From: Oscillatoria sp. FACHB-1406
GTDB lineage: Bacteria > Cyanobacteriota > Cyanobacteriia > Cyanobacteriales > Spirulinaceae
Direction of reading: 5' to 3'
Length of the DNA: 64,000 nt
NCBI RefSeq assembly: GCF_014698145.1
Contig: NZ_JACJSM010000015.1
Location: forward strand, 1-64,000
Shown here piece by piece: positions 44,935 to 54,789 of this stretch. The position numbers and the translations under genes were made by a program. The notes beneath the pieces were generated by a model that saw nothing but the letters and a program-made list of their open reading frames with translations, made no database searches and was not told the origin of the DNA. Numbering within the stretch: the stretch's first letter is position 1; the number at the start of each line of letters is the position of its first letter.

Positions 44935-46327
44935 CAGACGAAGGAGGACGATGTTGACTCCAGGGATAAGCCGCCTCAAACTGCGCGGCAAGGGCAATTA
45001 TCGTTGCTTCGGCGGCGGGTTTCCCCACCAGTTGCACGCCGACGGGCAAGCCATTGTCGTCAAAACCGACGGGAAACGCGATCGCGGGCAATCCCGAAGC
45101 ATTAAACGGCGGACAGGGCGCAACCCAACCGATAACCTTCTCCAACGTCTCCTGCGGGCTTAAATCCGCCCACTCGCCGACGCGAATCGTCGGGTGCAAA
45201 TAAACCGGCAGCAGCAAAGCGTCAAAATTCTCGAAAAACGCCACAATTCTGCGCGAAATAAACTGCATCTGCCCCACCGCCCGCAAATAATCCCCTGCTG
45301 TTCCCGCTTGGGCAGCAATCCAAGCATTCATCGGACTCAACGCTTCGGGAGGAAAGCCGGTTGCTGAAACGCCCGCCTGCCAAATTTTTACAAATGGTTC
45401 CACTAAACCGCTAAAGTCGGGGCAGGTTTCCTCGAGGTGGTGTCCCAAATCTTGCAAGCGGTGGGCGGTTTGCCGGACGAATTTTTGGGTTACTGCAACC
45501 GCTTCGCCAATCGGGGGAACATCGGTTGAGAAGGCAATACGCAGCGGTGCGGGGGGTTGGCGCGTCGCTTCGAGAAAGGGCGTTTCCGGCGCGGGCAACC
45601 AGTAAGGATCGCCGGTGATGTAGCCGGACATGACATCGAGGAGGGCAGCCGCATCGGCGACGGTGCGCGCGAGGGGGCCGTTGGTGGCGATCCCGTTTTG
45701 ATGATCCCCGGCTGGGGCGTAGGAGATTCGGCCCCGCGCCGGTTTGATGCCGACGATGCCGCAACAGCAGGCGGGACCTCGGATCGAGCCGCCACCATCG
45801 GATCCTTGCGCGATCGCGCACAGTCCCGCCGCGACAGCCGCCGCCGCCCCGCCGGAGGAACCGCCGGGGGTGTAGTCTGGGTTCCAGGGGTTACGTGCGG
45901 GGGCAAAGCCGGGAGATTCGCTGTAGGGGAGGGAACCGACTTCAGAGGTGGCGGTTTTACCCAGCAGGATGAAACCGGCTTGTTTCAGTCGTGCGACAAC
46001 GCCATCGTCGTAGGCGGCGATCTCGTTTTTGTGGCAGGCAACGCCATAGCTGACAGGCATTCCGGCGACGGCGTTGAGGTCTTTGATGGCGGTAGGAACG
46101 CCGAAGAAGGGGGGAAGTTCGGTAGCGGTGGCGAGGGTTTCGGTTTTGGCTTTAGCGTCCGCGATCGCGCTTTCGGCGGCAATATGGAAAAAGCTGCCGA
46201 GTTGGGGGTTGAGGCGGGCAATGCGATCGAGGTAGAGTTGGGTGAGTTCTAGGGGGGAAAGGACGCGATCGCGAATCGAGCGGGCTTGGTCGAGAGCGGA
46301 GGCAAACGCAAGATCGGTTGAATTCAT
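44924..46327 (-). CDS. Amidase (amidase signature family)
   Basis: About 467 residues from ATG at 46327 ([14 protein letters not shown]). The Ser-cisSer-Lys amidase signature is present: Lys in [20 protein letters not shown] and [39 protein letters not shown]. Substrate unknown; related to indoleacetamide/Glu-tRNA amidases but no gatB/C neighbour. The C-terminus ends in a MITE-like repeat, so the original end may have been changed. Confidence 0.88.
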   Translation of the reverse strand: MNSTDLAFASALDQARSIRDRVLSPLELTQLYLDRIARLNPQLGSFFHIAAESAIADAKAKTETLATATELPPFFGVPTAIKDLNAVAGMPVSYGVACHKNEIAAYDDGVVARLKQAGFILLGKTATSEVGSLPYSESPGFAPARNPWNPDYTPGGSSGGAAAAVAAGLCAIAQGSDGGGSIRGPACCCGIVGIKPARGRISYAPAGDHQNGIATNGPLARTVADAAALLDVMSGYITGDPYWLPAPETPFLEATRQPPAPLRIAFSTDVPPIGEAVAVTQKFVRQTAHRLQDLGHHLEETCPDFSGLVEPFVKIWQAGVSATGFPPEALSPMNAWIAAQAGTAGDYLRAVGQMQFISRRIVAFFENFDALLLPVYLHPTIRVGEWADLSPQETLEKVIGWVAPCPPFNASGLPAIAFPVGFDDNGLPVGVQLVGKPAAEATIIALAAQFEAAYPWSQHRPPSSDTN

Positions 46328-46429
46328 GGAGGCTTTCTGCTTCGAGGCTAAGCTATTTTTAGCATAATCTCGAATGCGCTCCCTATTCACTCATAGCCCA
46401 TAACCGATAACTGTTGACTGATAACTGAA

Positions 46430-47191
46430 ATGACTTACTGCCTCGGAATCATCAATCGTGCCGGCTTAGTTTTAGCTGCTGATTCTAGAACGAATGCTGG
46501 CGTTGACCATATTTCAACGTATCGAAAATTATTTGATTTCTCTAATCCGGGGGAAAGAGTCATTATCGCTTGCACTTCGGGGAATCTCTCGCTCACTCAA
46601 GGCGCGATCGCGCAGTTTAAAAGAGACCTGCAAGACCCAGAAGCCGCCAACCTGCACAACCTACCGACAATGTACGAAGTTTCTCGCTATATTGGCGAAA
46701 AAATTCGCGTTTTACAAGAAAGCGATGGGCCTTGGTTGAAAAAAGATAAAATCGACTTTAAATGTAGCTTTTTATTAGGCGGTCAAATTCGCGGCGAAGA
46801 ACCGCAACTCTATTTAATTTATTCCCAAGGAAATGGCATTCAAGCCATGCCAGAAACGCCCTTTCTTCAAATCGGAGAAACGAAATATGGCAAACCCATT
46901 TTAGATCGAACGCTAACCTTCGATACACCGCTCGATGCTGTTGCTAAATGCGCGCTTCTCTCCATTGACTCGACCATGAAGTCTAATATTTCAGTCGGGC
47001 CGCCGATTAATGTTGTCATGTATCATGCCAATAGCTTCGCAATTCGCCACAAATTGCAATTGCGCTTAGGCGACCCTTACCTCGCCAAAGTTCGGATGCA
47101 ATGGCAAGAATCCCTACGTCAAGCCTTTAATTCAGTTCCCGATTTAGAATGGGAACAAACCGACGATGCTGAGGAGATTATCATTGATTAA
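46430..47191 (+). CDS. Anbu, proteasome-related Ntn-hydrolase
   Basis: 253 residues beginning MTYCLGIINRAGLVLAADSRTNAGVDHISTYRKLFDF. Thr2 would be the N-terminal nucleophile after Met removal; D18 and K33 fill the other proteasome-type positions. GPPINVVMYHAN is also conserved. Anbu usually sits with an ATP-grasp/alpha-E and a transglutaminase gene; none is adjacent here. Assembles into ring/helical particles in known members. Confidence 0.85.
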   Translation: MTYCLGIINRAGLVLAADSRTNAGVDHISTYRKLFDFSNPGERVIIACTSGNLSLTQGAIAQFKRDLQDPEAANLHNLPTMYEVSRYIGEKIRVLQESDGPWLKKDKIDFKCSFLLGGQIRGEEPQLYLIYSQGNGIQAMPETPFLQIGETKYGKPILDRTLTFDTPLDAVAKCALLSIDSTMKSNISVGPPINVVMYHANSFAIRHKLQLRLGDPYLAKVRMQWQESLRQAFNSVPDLEWEQTDDAEEIIID

Positions 47192-47317
47192 AAATGGTTC
47201 AGGCTGCGTCGTGACCCAATAACTTGTAATTGCAGGTCACAAGCTTCTAATTTCGATCGGGAAAAAGTAGATTAATGCCCAGCAATGATACTCAAGCCCC
47301 AGACTTTAGGCGCGGTG

Positions 47318-47354
47318 TAATAATTACGAACTACGAATTATCAATTACGAATTA
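47318..47354. repeat. AATTACG/AATTATC heptamer repeats near gloA 3' end
   Basis: Units AATTACG, AACTACG, AATTATC run into the last codons of gloA (minus strand). Same family as the 5.2-kb array. Confidence 0.6.
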
Positions 47355-47752
47355 TCTTGACTCTCTTTCGTTTTGGACTGAATTAACTCGATTTTGTAAC
47401 CCGTGGGATCCTCAACGAAAGCGATAACTGTTGAACCATGTTTCATCGGCCCTGGCTCGCGAGTCACCTTTCCACCTTTTTCCTTAATTTCTTGGCAAGT
47501 TTTATAAATATCTTCGACTCCGAGGGCAATATGACCGTAAGCAGTCCCGATATCGTAGGTATCGACTCCCCAATTGTAGGTCAGTTCGATAACAGTATTA
47601 TCGCTTTCGTCTCCGTAACCGACAAAAGCCAGCGTAAATTGACCGCCGGGATAATCTTTTTGGCGTAACACTTTCATGCCAAGAATATCGCAATAAAACC
47701 TAAGCGATTCTTCCAGGTTAGTCACTCGCAGCATGGTATGTAACATTCTCAT
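47345..47752 (-). CDS. gloA: Lactoylglutathione lyase (glyoxalase I)
   Basis: 135 residues converting the methylglyoxal-glutathione hemithioacetal to lactoylglutathione. Metal ligands H5, E56, H74 and E122 are in place ([32 protein letters not shown]). Length matches Ni-type bacterial GloA. The C-terminal KESQDNS is partly encoded by flanking repeat units. Confidence 0.95.
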   Translation of the reverse strand: MRMLHTMLRVTNLEESLRFYCDILGMKVLRQKDYPGGQFTLAFVGYGDESDNTVIELTYNWGVDTYDIGTAYGHIALGVEDIYKTCQEIKEKGGKVTREPGPMKHGSTVIAFVEDPTGYKIELIQSKTKESQDNS

Positions 47753-47795
47753 AGCCTAAAACTCCTTACTTTAACAAATAGATGGACGGTGCGTT

Positions 47796-47875
47796 ATACC
47801 AATTCTCATTGATTTTGCACGAATCCCTAAGAGGGCATAACGGTGTTATGCCCCTACAGCGACAAATTTAGTGCA
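47796..47875. repeat. MITE-like repeat, truncated copy
   Basis: ATACCAATTCTCATTGATTT and the following hairpin AGGGCATAACGGTGTTATGCCCCT match, in opposite orientation, the 100-bp element at 62802-62901. The right terminal repeat is missing after AAATTTAGTGCA. Confidence 0.7.
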
Positions 47876-47966
47876 AAACTTTTAGGAAATGGTGTTACGC
47901 TCTCGCTAACAGACCCGACTCAATAATTAACTTCATTATCCATTATCCATTATCCATTGTCAATTA

Positions 47967-48344
47967 TTATACCTTTCCTTCTAAGGGCAAACAAAAGTCA
48001 TCGAGTCCTTGTTTTAAGACGTAAATTAAGACGGGGACGGCTAAAATAGAAGGAATGATTTTGAGATTAGCGAGCGCGATCGCGGCTTTATCCAAAGCGC
48101 CTGTTTCCAAGTTATCTCGCAACACTTCTTGACAAATAACAGCCCGACAGCGTTTTGCCATCGATCCCAACCAATCTACGCTATCTTGTTGGGGTTCCTG
48201 GCCTGCCCGAATCGCTAAAGAAAGAGCGGCATCTGCTAAATCGCCCTCGCAATCTTCAATCTCATCTAATGCTTTTAAAGCCGGGGGATAATTAGCTAGC
48301 TTTTGGCGAAAGTCCTCAATTTCTTCGGGGGTAACAACGTACAT
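47967..48344 (-). CDS. Conserved small protein of unknown function
   Basis: About 125 residues from ATG at 48344 (MYVVTPEEIEDFRQKLANYPPALKALDEIEDCEGDLADAALSLAIRAGQEP). Acidic N-terminus and a hydrophobic C-terminal helix (IIPSILAVPVLIYVLKQGL). Flanked on both sides by ATTATCCATT-type repeats. No function assigned. Confidence 0.6.
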   Translation of the reverse strand: MYVVTPEEIEDFRQKLANYPPALKALDEIEDCEGDLADAALSLAIRAGQEPQQDSVDWLGSMAKRCRAVICQEVLRDNLETGALDKAAIALANLKIIPSILAVPVLIYVLKQGLDDFCLPLEGKV

Positions 48345-48424
48345 AATTAATGGATAATTGATAATGAAATACAATGGATTAATTGATAATTTTTCTGAGC
48401 GCATTGGCTAAGCAGTATAGGGCG

Positions 48425-48829
48425 TTAATCGAAACTAAAGGCGTGGGGTAGTAACTGCCGGATTGAAGATTCTTGTAGCCCCTTACTATCGTAAAACAAA
48501 ACGATCGCGTCCCTGCCAAATTCCCAGATAAACTGTCTGCAAGCACCGCAGGGAGAACAAGGCGTTTGATCTTCGTTGACAATCGCGATCGCGCGAATTC
48601 TCATTTTTTCTCCGCCTTGGGCAGCTACAGCACTAACAATCGCCGTCCGTTCGGCACAAATCGTCAGCCCATACGACTGATTTTCAACATTACATCCCTC
48701 AAAAATATTCCCTGATTCCGTCAAAATCGCAGCCCCTACCCGAAAGCCAGAAAAAGGCGCGTATGCTTTCCTCGTTGCAGCTTCTGCAACGGCAATCAGC
48801 CGTGCTTTGTCCTCACTCGAAATAGACAT
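48425..48829 (-). CDS. cdd: Cytidine deaminase
   Basis: 134-residue tetrameric-type enzyme of pyrimidine salvage. Zn site and catalytic Glu: C58-A-E60 (ICAERTAI) and C94, C97 (PCGACRQF). N-terminal YAPFSGFRVGAAI and GCNVENQSYGLT are conserved. Full length. Confidence 0.95.
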   Translation of the reverse strand: MSISSEDKARLIAVAEAATRKAYAPFSGFRVGAAILTESGNIFEGCNVENQSYGLTICAERTAIVSAVAAQGGEKMRIRAIAIVNEDQTPCSPCGACRQFIWEFGRDAIVLFYDSKGLQESSIRQLLPHAFSFD

Positions 48830-48850
48830 TTACGCTCTCCGTTCGATTCT

Positions 48851-50314
48851 TCATTCTTTACCGACTAATACAAACTTGCGAACGGGTGAAATAGAGGTCG
48901 AACTTTTCCGAAATTGTCCGATATTTTTTAACGTTTTCCAAGCAACCGGCGATAAAAGTGCGGGCAGCAAAAAACGGCTGGCTTGAACCAACTTTCTGCT
49001 TTTCACTGCTTGACCAAACAATCGCCACCTCAAATGAACTTCCATTTCTTGAGTCGGAGGGAGTTGGTCGTGATATCGGCTACTCACAAGCTCGTAGATT
49101 CGTTGCATTGCCGCTAAATTATTAGCTTCGATTTGTTTTTGAGATAAACCATATTGGGGGTAGGTTTGAGGTAAAGTCGAAGCCATTAATAACTTCCAAG
49201 CTTCTTGAGAAAGAAGCGCCGAAGTTGCCGATCGAACCCCGGGTAAAATCCGACCTTCTTGTAAAGCCGTTAATCCCCAACATTGTTTAGTCTGATTTCT
49301 TAACAGCTTAATCCGCTTAAGTTCTATTTGTTGAAAAAGTTCTAAAACTTCCGGGGCAGTGGGAACCGCTTCTAGCTGACGAATAGATGCCGTATCGATC
49401 GCGCGGTTTGCCCTTGCTAGAAGCAGGTTCCAAGCGGCAGGCGAAGCAATGGCAGGCCAAGCAATTAAGACAATATCGCGCCATCGAGCGTGTTTTAGCG
49501 CGACCAATCCCCAATGCAATTTTAAATAATTTTCCAACGTTTCTAAGCTCGGAATTTCATCTCGATATTTTTCGCTGACAAAAGCGTAAATCTTCTGTTT
49601 AATCGCAAGATTTGTCCGGAATCTGGCGGGCAGCGAGAACTTTTGATTAAAAGAACCCGACCAAATCGTGCGATAGGCCAAACACTGATTGATAAACACC
49701 GCATCGCCGAATTGTGCGATTTTCACCCAAGAGTCGATATCGTCAAAATTGGCATCGAGACTGGAATCCCAACCGCCGGTTTTCAGGAAAGCATCGCGCC
49801 GAAAAGCAACTTGTACCGGCGTACCAAAAGGAACTTGTTCGAGTAACATTCCATAATGAATATCTTCCTGGGGGATATAAAAAACTTTCCCCGGACCAAT
49901 CGACTGAGTTCGACTGAGTTCGCCTTCCTCGTCATCAACTTGAATCGCTTGACAGGAACAAAGGGCTGCTTGCGGGCGTAACGCGATCGCGCGCTGCATT
50001 TCTTCAATACAGTTTGGCGCGAGATAATCGTCATCATCCACTAACTTAATCCAATCTCCCGTCGCCAGTTCCACCCCAAGGTTCACACTGCGGGAATGAC
50101 CGAGATTCGTTTCATTGCGATGATAAACTAAACGTCCGTCATCGCAATCTTTCAGTTCTTGGCTTAAGGCGCTCGTATACTCCTGCGTCCCATCAGAAGA
50201 ACCGTCATCTATAACAATCGTCTCGCAAGGAATAGATTGGCTTAACGCCGTTCTAATCGCTCGCTGAAGTAGGGGTAAACGATTGTAAGTTGTAATGACA
50301 ATAGAGAATTTCAT
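48851..50314 (-). CDS. Family 2 glycosyltransferase
   Basis: 487 residues from ATG at 50314 (MKFSIVITTYNRLPLLQRAIRTAL). GT-A motifs ETIVIDDGSSDGTQEYT, NLGHSRSVNLGVELATGDWIKLVDDDDYLAPNCIEEM. The C-terminal ~220 residues are helical and hold two related segments (each with LKHARWRDIVLIAWPAIASPAAWNLL-like or RFLLPALLSPVAWKTL pattern), suggesting an internal repeat. Stands apart from the 33-42 kb glycan cluster. Confidence 0.85.
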   Translation of the reverse strand: MKFSIVITTYNRLPLLQRAIRTALSQSIPCETIVIDDGSSDGTQEYTSALSQELKDCDDGRLVYHRNETNLGHSRSVNLGVELATGDWIKLVDDDDYLAPNCIEEMQRAIALRPQAALCSCQAIQVDDEEGELSRTQSIGPGKVFYIPQEDIHYGMLLEQVPFGTPVQVAFRRDAFLKTGGWDSSLDANFDDIDSWVKIAQFGDAVFINQCLAYRTIWSGSFNQKFSLPARFRTNLAIKQKIYAFVSEKYRDEIPSLETLENYLKLHWGLVALKHARWRDIVLIAWPAIASPAAWNLLLARANRAIDTASIRQLEAVPTAPEVLELFQQIELKRIKLLRNQTKQCWGLTALQEGRILPGVRSATSALLSQEAWKLLMASTLPQTYPQYGLSQKQIEANNLAAMQRIYELVSSRYHDQLPPTQEMEVHLRWRLFGQAVKSRKLVQASRFLLPALLSPVAWKTLKNIGQFRKSSTSISPVRKFVLVGKE

Positions 50315-50473
50315 GACAATTTTGGTTTCAATACCTTCTCTTCTCGAATCTCCCACGCAGGCAGAGATTTGACTCTACAATGATAATGGGTAGAATCCAG
50401 GTGAGTTGAATCAAAATGTTTCCCAAACTGCTTCCCTGAAGGTCTTCTTTGCCCCTACTTTAGCAAAACTTGC

Positions 50474-51949
50474 CTACGCTAGAAAACATTCCGAACTCCA
50501 ACTCCCATGCAACCCATAAGGAATGCGATCTCTCAAATGCAAGCGGGCGATTTCCGAGAGGTTGCCCGCCTCCAGAATTACCAGATCCGAACGTTGCGCG
50601 CTCGCATCGATAACAGGGACTAAAAGCCAACCGTCATCTTCAGCGCCAGCTTCGGGTTTCGGTACGAAAATCGGTTCGCTAACAAACCCCCGAGGCGCAG
50701 CACTCCATAACTGCCGTTCTCTTGTTGCTAAATCCAACTTGAGAACGCCTTGCAAGGGTGCATTGTCTGTGGGATGATGGCCCGTCCCGATATAAAGGTA
50801 GCGGGCGTTGCGTCCGACGCAAGCCGGGTTAAGGGTGGGAAATTCGCAGCAACGAGCATCAATCAACTCGCGATCGACGGTTTCTGCCTCTAAATCCAGC
50901 GTGAAACGCCACAACTGCCCGGGAGCGAGTGCATCAAAATTCACCTCTTTGTAACTCAGTTCCGGATCGACTTGCGACAAACTCGCATAGGCAATCGAAT
51001 CGATACAAATGCGATTCCCTTCGAGTTCAAAGGCGTTGGCGTGGTGGAAAATAAAACCCGCTTTTGCTTCTAGGACTTTTATCGGTTCGCTGGGCGAGGT
51101 ACGAGGAACGATGATGATACGAGTCGGTTTGTCGGACTGAAAATTCAAACATTCGCCCGCACCCCGTAGCCCTAACAGGAAAGGAATCGGATTAAAGGCA
51201 ACGGGATTTTGGAAGAAAATGCAGTAGTGGGGAGTAATCGCAAAGTCGTGGACGAACGCAAATCCGGGAATGACGCGCTGCTGCTGTCGCAGGAGTTGTC
51301 CGCTGGGATCGATTTCATAAAGCGAAATCGTGCTGGATAGCCCGGTTTTAATGGCAAAATTCACCAAACAGGGCGCGCCACGATCCATTTCGCAAGCCGG
51401 ATCGACGCGCGGATGGGCGGAAAAGGAATCGCCCGGTTTCAGGAGTCCGTCTAAGTCGTCTAATCCTTCCGTTTCGAGGGTGTCGGGATTGAGGCGATAG
51501 GGTTGCGCCGCTTCCCAGAGGGCAAGCAGTTTGCCGCCCCAGTGAATGACGTTGGTGTTGGCGATGTTTTTTAGCCGCAAGTCGAAGGCATTTTTCAGCC
51601 AGCCGCCCGGTTTTTGGGTGCCAAATACGCCGCGATAGAGCATTTTTCCGGCTTTCTGTTCGGCGAGAAAGGCTTCGGTACGCACGAAACGGTTGCGAAA
51701 GTGGGCGCGTCCGTCCTGAAACGCGATCGCGCACACCATACCATCGCCGTCAAAAGGATGTTTGATGGGAACTCCACCAATCTCAAACAAGCCGGGGCCG
51801 TTACGAAATAGCGTACCGCACAGTTCGGGCGGAATTTCGCCTTCAATCTCGTCTACCCAATAGGCAGATTCTCGAGTGATGGATTCGTATCCTTGCCGCC
51901 AATCGGCAAGGGTATAGGATTTAGTGGGAGAGGGCGCTAAATTTTGCAT
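50474..51949 (-). CDS. Carotenoid oxygenase (carotenoid cleavage dioxygenase)
   Basis: 491-residue Fe(II) seven-bladed propeller enzyme cleaving carotenoids or apocarotenoids. Conserved His-containing motifs: FSAHPRVDP, FVHDFAITPHYCIFFQNP, FIFHHANAFE and YGLHGSW near the C-terminus. Its ATG directly abuts the stop of the upstream transporter gene (TAAATG), so the two form an operon. Confidence 0.92.
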   Translation of the reverse strand: MQNLAPSPTKSYTLADWRQGYESITRESAYWVDEIEGEIPPELCGTLFRNGPGLFEIGGVPIKHPFDGDGMVCAIAFQDGRAHFRNRFVRTEAFLAEQKAGKMLYRGVFGTQKPGGWLKNAFDLRLKNIANTNVIHWGGKLLALWEAAQPYRLNPDTLETEGLDDLDGLLKPGDSFSAHPRVDPACEMDRGAPCLVNFAIKTGLSSTISLYEIDPSGQLLRQQQRVIPGFAFVHDFAITPHYCIFFQNPVAFNPIPFLLGLRGAGECLNFQSDKPTRIIIVPRTSPSEPIKVLEAKAGFIFHHANAFELEGNRICIDSIAYASLSQVDPELSYKEVNFDALAPGQLWRFTLDLEAETVDRELIDARCCEFPTLNPACVGRNARYLYIGTGHHPTDNAPLQGVLKLDLATRERQLWSAAPRGFVSEPIFVPKPEAGAEDDGWLLVPVIDASAQRSDLVILEAGNLSEIARLHLRDRIPYGLHGSWSSECFLA

Positions 51950-53335
51950 TTATTGAGAAGAGGCGACGGGTTGAAGGGCGGGTTCGGAAAATTCGATCGC
52001 GGCGGGCGTTTCGGGTAGGGTGGGTTCGGCGGCGGGCAACCAGCGCAGGAAGGGCAAGGGCAGCAGCGTCGTCAGGTTGGCAATGATAACTAGCAACCAA
52101 AGGCGATCGAACTGCGTATCGGTAATGCCTAGGAGTTGCGTTAACAAAGCGCCGGATTCGTGCGATAAAAGCCCAGCAAGGTTCCAAATCGACATCATGA
52201 GGGCAAAAAAGGTCGCTTCGACTCCAGGGGGACACAGACGCGCAGAAAGCACCAATACGGGCATAAACGCAATTTGTCCCATAACGGTGAGGATTAAACT
52301 GTCGCCCAGACTAAACCAGCGATCGTCGATCCCGATCGCGCGGTTAGCGTGGGTGACAAGCAGCAAAGTCGTCATCCCCAATGTGGAGGCAAAAACGGTA
52401 CTCCAGCCCAAAATGACGCGGAAGGGAACAGCCCGCAAGAAGCGCTGATAAATCCCCACCCCAATCAAGGCAGCAATACTCGTAACCAGACGCACGCGCC
52501 CTAAAAATTCGGGTTCAAAGCCGAGTTCGTTGGTGGTGAAGTAGAACAGGGCAGAATCGGCTGTCGGCGTGGCTTGCCAAATAAAGATAAAGAGCGTCGG
52601 CAGCCAGATCGATTTTTGGCGCATTCCCTCCCAGAGATGGCGCAGTTGTTCGCGAATTCCCAAGGGTTGCGCTTCGGATATTTCGATGGCGTGTAGCGGT
52701 TCTTCGGCAATCAATCCCGCAACGGCGGATACAAGCAGGGGAAAGGTAGCGACAATCCAAAATAGGGTTTGGGGGCTGAACTGTTGCAGCAACCAACCGC
52801 TCAGGTAGGCGGTAATGATGCCTCCTAAAGCGGACGTTCCCCAAGTTAGCGCTTGCAGCGAACCCGCATTTTCGAGGTCTTCGTGGCGGACGCGCTCGAC
52901 GACGAGCGAATCCACGATTACGTCGCTCATGGCGACAGACAGGGAGGTGACAAGGATGGCGAGGGTCGCCGTCCAACCGTTATGAACCCAAGTGGCTAGC
53001 GCAATCCAGGCGGCAGTCCCCAGACCTCCCGCTAGAATTAGGTACGGACGGCGGCGGTAGCCCGCGATCGGCAATCCGTCGGAGAGAAAGCCGAATAAGG
53101 GTTTGATCGTCCAAGGAATGGCAGCAACGCCTAGCAAAGCCGCCGTTTGCGCGGGACTCAGGCCGAGTTCGTCTTTGAGGAAAAAGCTGATAGCTAAGCG
53201 AGCCAGCCCGAGAATCCCTTGCACGAAATAAACGGTAAGGATGGCCAGTAACTCTGGGGTTGGTTCGTTGCCGAATAGAAGTTTTTCCGTTAAGGTCTCT
53301 TTCAGCTTGCGCGCGCGCGCGTTAAGGCAAGACAT
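51950..53335 (-). CDS. Folate/biopterin transporter (BT1/FBT family, MFS)
   Basis: 461 residues with about twelve membrane segments. LARLAISFFLKDELGLSPAQTAALLGVAAIPWTIKPLFGFLSDGLPIAGYRRRPYLIL is the FBT signature. Known relatives in cyanobacteria and plastids import folates. The start lies beside a GC-alternating run (GCGCGCGCGCG). Cotranscribed with the carotenoid oxygenase. Confidence 0.9.
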   Translation of the reverse strand: MSCLNARARKLKETLTEKLLFGNEPTPELLAILTVYFVQGILGLARLAISFFLKDELGLSPAQTAALLGVAAIPWTIKPLFGFLSDGLPIAGYRRRPYLILAGGLGTAAWIALATWVHNGWTATLAILVTSLSVAMSDVIVDSLVVERVRHEDLENAGSLQALTWGTSALGGIITAYLSGWLLQQFSPQTLFWIVATFPLLVSAVAGLIAEEPLHAIEISEAQPLGIREQLRHLWEGMRQKSIWLPTLFIFIWQATPTADSALFYFTTNELGFEPEFLGRVRLVTSIAALIGVGIYQRFLRAVPFRVILGWSTVFASTLGMTTLLLVTHANRAIGIDDRWFSLGDSLILTVMGQIAFMPVLVLSARLCPPGVEATFFALMMSIWNLAGLLSHESGALLTQLLGITDTQFDRLWLLVIIANLTTLLPLPFLRWLPAAEPTLPETPAAIEFSEPALQPVASSQ

Positions 53336-53650
53336 GAATATTCTTTAAGAATTATTGCTTTTTACATCATATACGCTCTCATCGCAGATGGCGCGATCTC
53401 GTTCCTTAATGGCTTCGCGATCGCGCTCTCGAAATCTGCCGGACGAATCGCGACTTTGACGTTTGCCCCCCGTAGCGCTCTAATAGTTATCTAGTTATCA
53501 ACGAACCTGGATCGCAAAACCTGTCCTAACCTGGATGGCTCGGACGCAGGTAAGAGCAATCTCTGTTAGGGCAAGTTGGCTCGTCAAAATAAGAGTCCGC
53601 GATCGCGAATTTTTGCTTTCATAAATTAACAATTTGTAAAGGACATCACC
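53336..53650. other. Intergenic region transporter / universal stress protein
   Basis: About 315 bp between divergent genes with two HIP1 sites and two short AACCTGGAT repeats near 53506-53540. No RNA gene or reading frame was recognised. AAAGGA before the plus-strand ATG is the ribosome-binding site. Confidence 0.5.
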
Positions 53651-54505
53651 ATGATTCAAAAAATTTTGCTAGCTGGCTCGGGAACGGGCAATTCAGTTGA
53701 AATGCTAAAAAACTTATTAGCTTTGCCCGCCCTTCAAGGAAGTTCCGTAACTGTTTTGCACGTTATCCCTCAAAAGACCTCCGATCGCGAAATGGGAGCG
53801 AAATCGGAAGAAGGCGAAAAAATTATGACCGAAACCGTGCAAACTTTGAACTTACGTGAAGACAAGATTTCTACAAAACTCCTCCAAGGCGACCCAAAAA
53901 CTGAAGTCTGCAAGGTTGCCGATGAAATTAATGCCGATCTAATCGTCATGGGTTCTCGCGGTCTGAATCGATTGAGAGCGATCCTACAAAATTCGGTCAG
54001 CCAATATGTTTTCCAGCTAACCAACCGTCCGATGTTGTTGGTGAAGGACGATATTTACGTTAAAAAACTTCGTCGCGTCGCGATCGCGCTCGATAAAACC
54101 GATGCCGCTAAATACTGTTTAGATTTAGCCCTCTACCTGCTGCGCGACTACTCCGATGCCGAACTCATTCTCGTGCGCGTCAACCCCGATTTAGACCCCA
54201 AACTTCTCCCCCTCTCAAAAGAAGAAACCGAAAACAATCCGACCATTGCCGAAGCCTTACCCAAGGTCAAACGCTCTGGGGTGAATTACCGTTGCGTCGT
54301 CACCGCCGGTCGTCCCGGAGAGGAACTGTGCAAAGTTGCTGAAGAATACAACATCGATCTCTTAATTCTCGGTTCTCCCGATCGCCGTCCTTCCATTGCT
54401 AAGTCCCTGCCCGATTTAGATCGCTTGTTGGGAACCTCGCTGTCCGACTACGTGCGCGTTAATGCAACCTGCCCGATCCTCCTGGCTCGCCAAGAATCGG
54501 CTTAA
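53651..54505 (+). CDS. Universal stress protein with two tandem Usp domains
   Basis: 284 residues. Domain 1 (1-140) ends IVMGSRGLNRLRAILQNSVSQYVFQLTNRPMLLV, the ATP-binding G-2x-G-9x-G(S/T)-like motif. Domain 2 (about 145-284) ends LLILGSPDRRPSIAKSLPDLDRLLGTSLSDYV, with a more degenerate nucleotide site. Cytoplasmic. A strong terminator follows. Confidence 0.88.
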   Translation: MIQKILLAGSGTGNSVEMLKNLLALPALQGSSVTVLHVIPQKTSDREMGAKSEEGEKIMTETVQTLNLREDKISTKLLQGDPKTEVCKVADEINADLIVMGSRGLNRLRAILQNSVSQYVFQLTNRPMLLVKDDIYVKKLRRVAIALDKTDAAKYCLDLALYLLRDYSDAELILVRVNPDLDPKLLPLSKEETENNPTIAEALPKVKRSGVNYRCVVTAGRPGEELCKVAEEYNIDLLILGSPDRRPSIAKSLPDLDRLLGTSLSDYVRVNATCPILLARQESA

Positions 54506-54531
54506 AGTCCTAGAGGCTCCTATTTTCCGTT

Positions 54532-54568
54532 AAAAAGGGATGGAAGAAAATTTCTTCATCCCTTTTTT
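54532..54568. terminator. Bidirectional rho-independent terminator (usp / psbM)
   Basis: AAAAAGGGATG...CATCCCTTTTTT forms a long stem with further pairing inside (GAAGAAA/TTTCTTC). A/T runs lie on both sides, so it can end the plus-strand usp and the minus-strand psbM transcripts. Confidence 0.75.
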
Positions 54569-54589
54569 AATACCCGTACCTGGCGCGAT

Positions 54590-54703
54590 TTATTCGCTCT
54601 TGCTATTCCGACTTGCCGTCTGAATGTACAAAATCAGCAGGAATACAGCCGGGACAAACACAAACAAAATTGTTGCGACAAACCCAAGATCGTTAACTCG
54701 CAT
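54590..54703 (-). CDS. psbM: Photosystem II protein M (PsbM)
   Basis: A 37-residue single-span thylakoid protein at the PSII dimer interface. Translation of the minus strand from ATG at 54703 gives [20 protein letters not shown], then a hydrophobic run [10 protein letters not shown] and the polar tail SRNSKSE. The N-terminal VN-LGF and [13 protein letters not shown] pattern is that of PsbM. It is too short for routine gene length cutoffs. Monocistronic, with a terminator downstream. Confidence 0.9.
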   Translation of the reverse strand: MRVNDLGFVATILFVFVPAVFLLILYIQTASRNSKSE

Positions 54704-54789
54704 TGAAGCCTCTGTCTAATCTCTAGATTTTTAAACAACTTTTAGGATATCACTAAGTCGGGCGGCGTTTTTGACCGGCATCGAAATCG

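Noticed and set aside
45557-46252. 231-codon plus-strand frame
   Set aside because: It is antisense to the amidase gene; its Gly-rich composition is a mirror of the GC-rich amidase codons.
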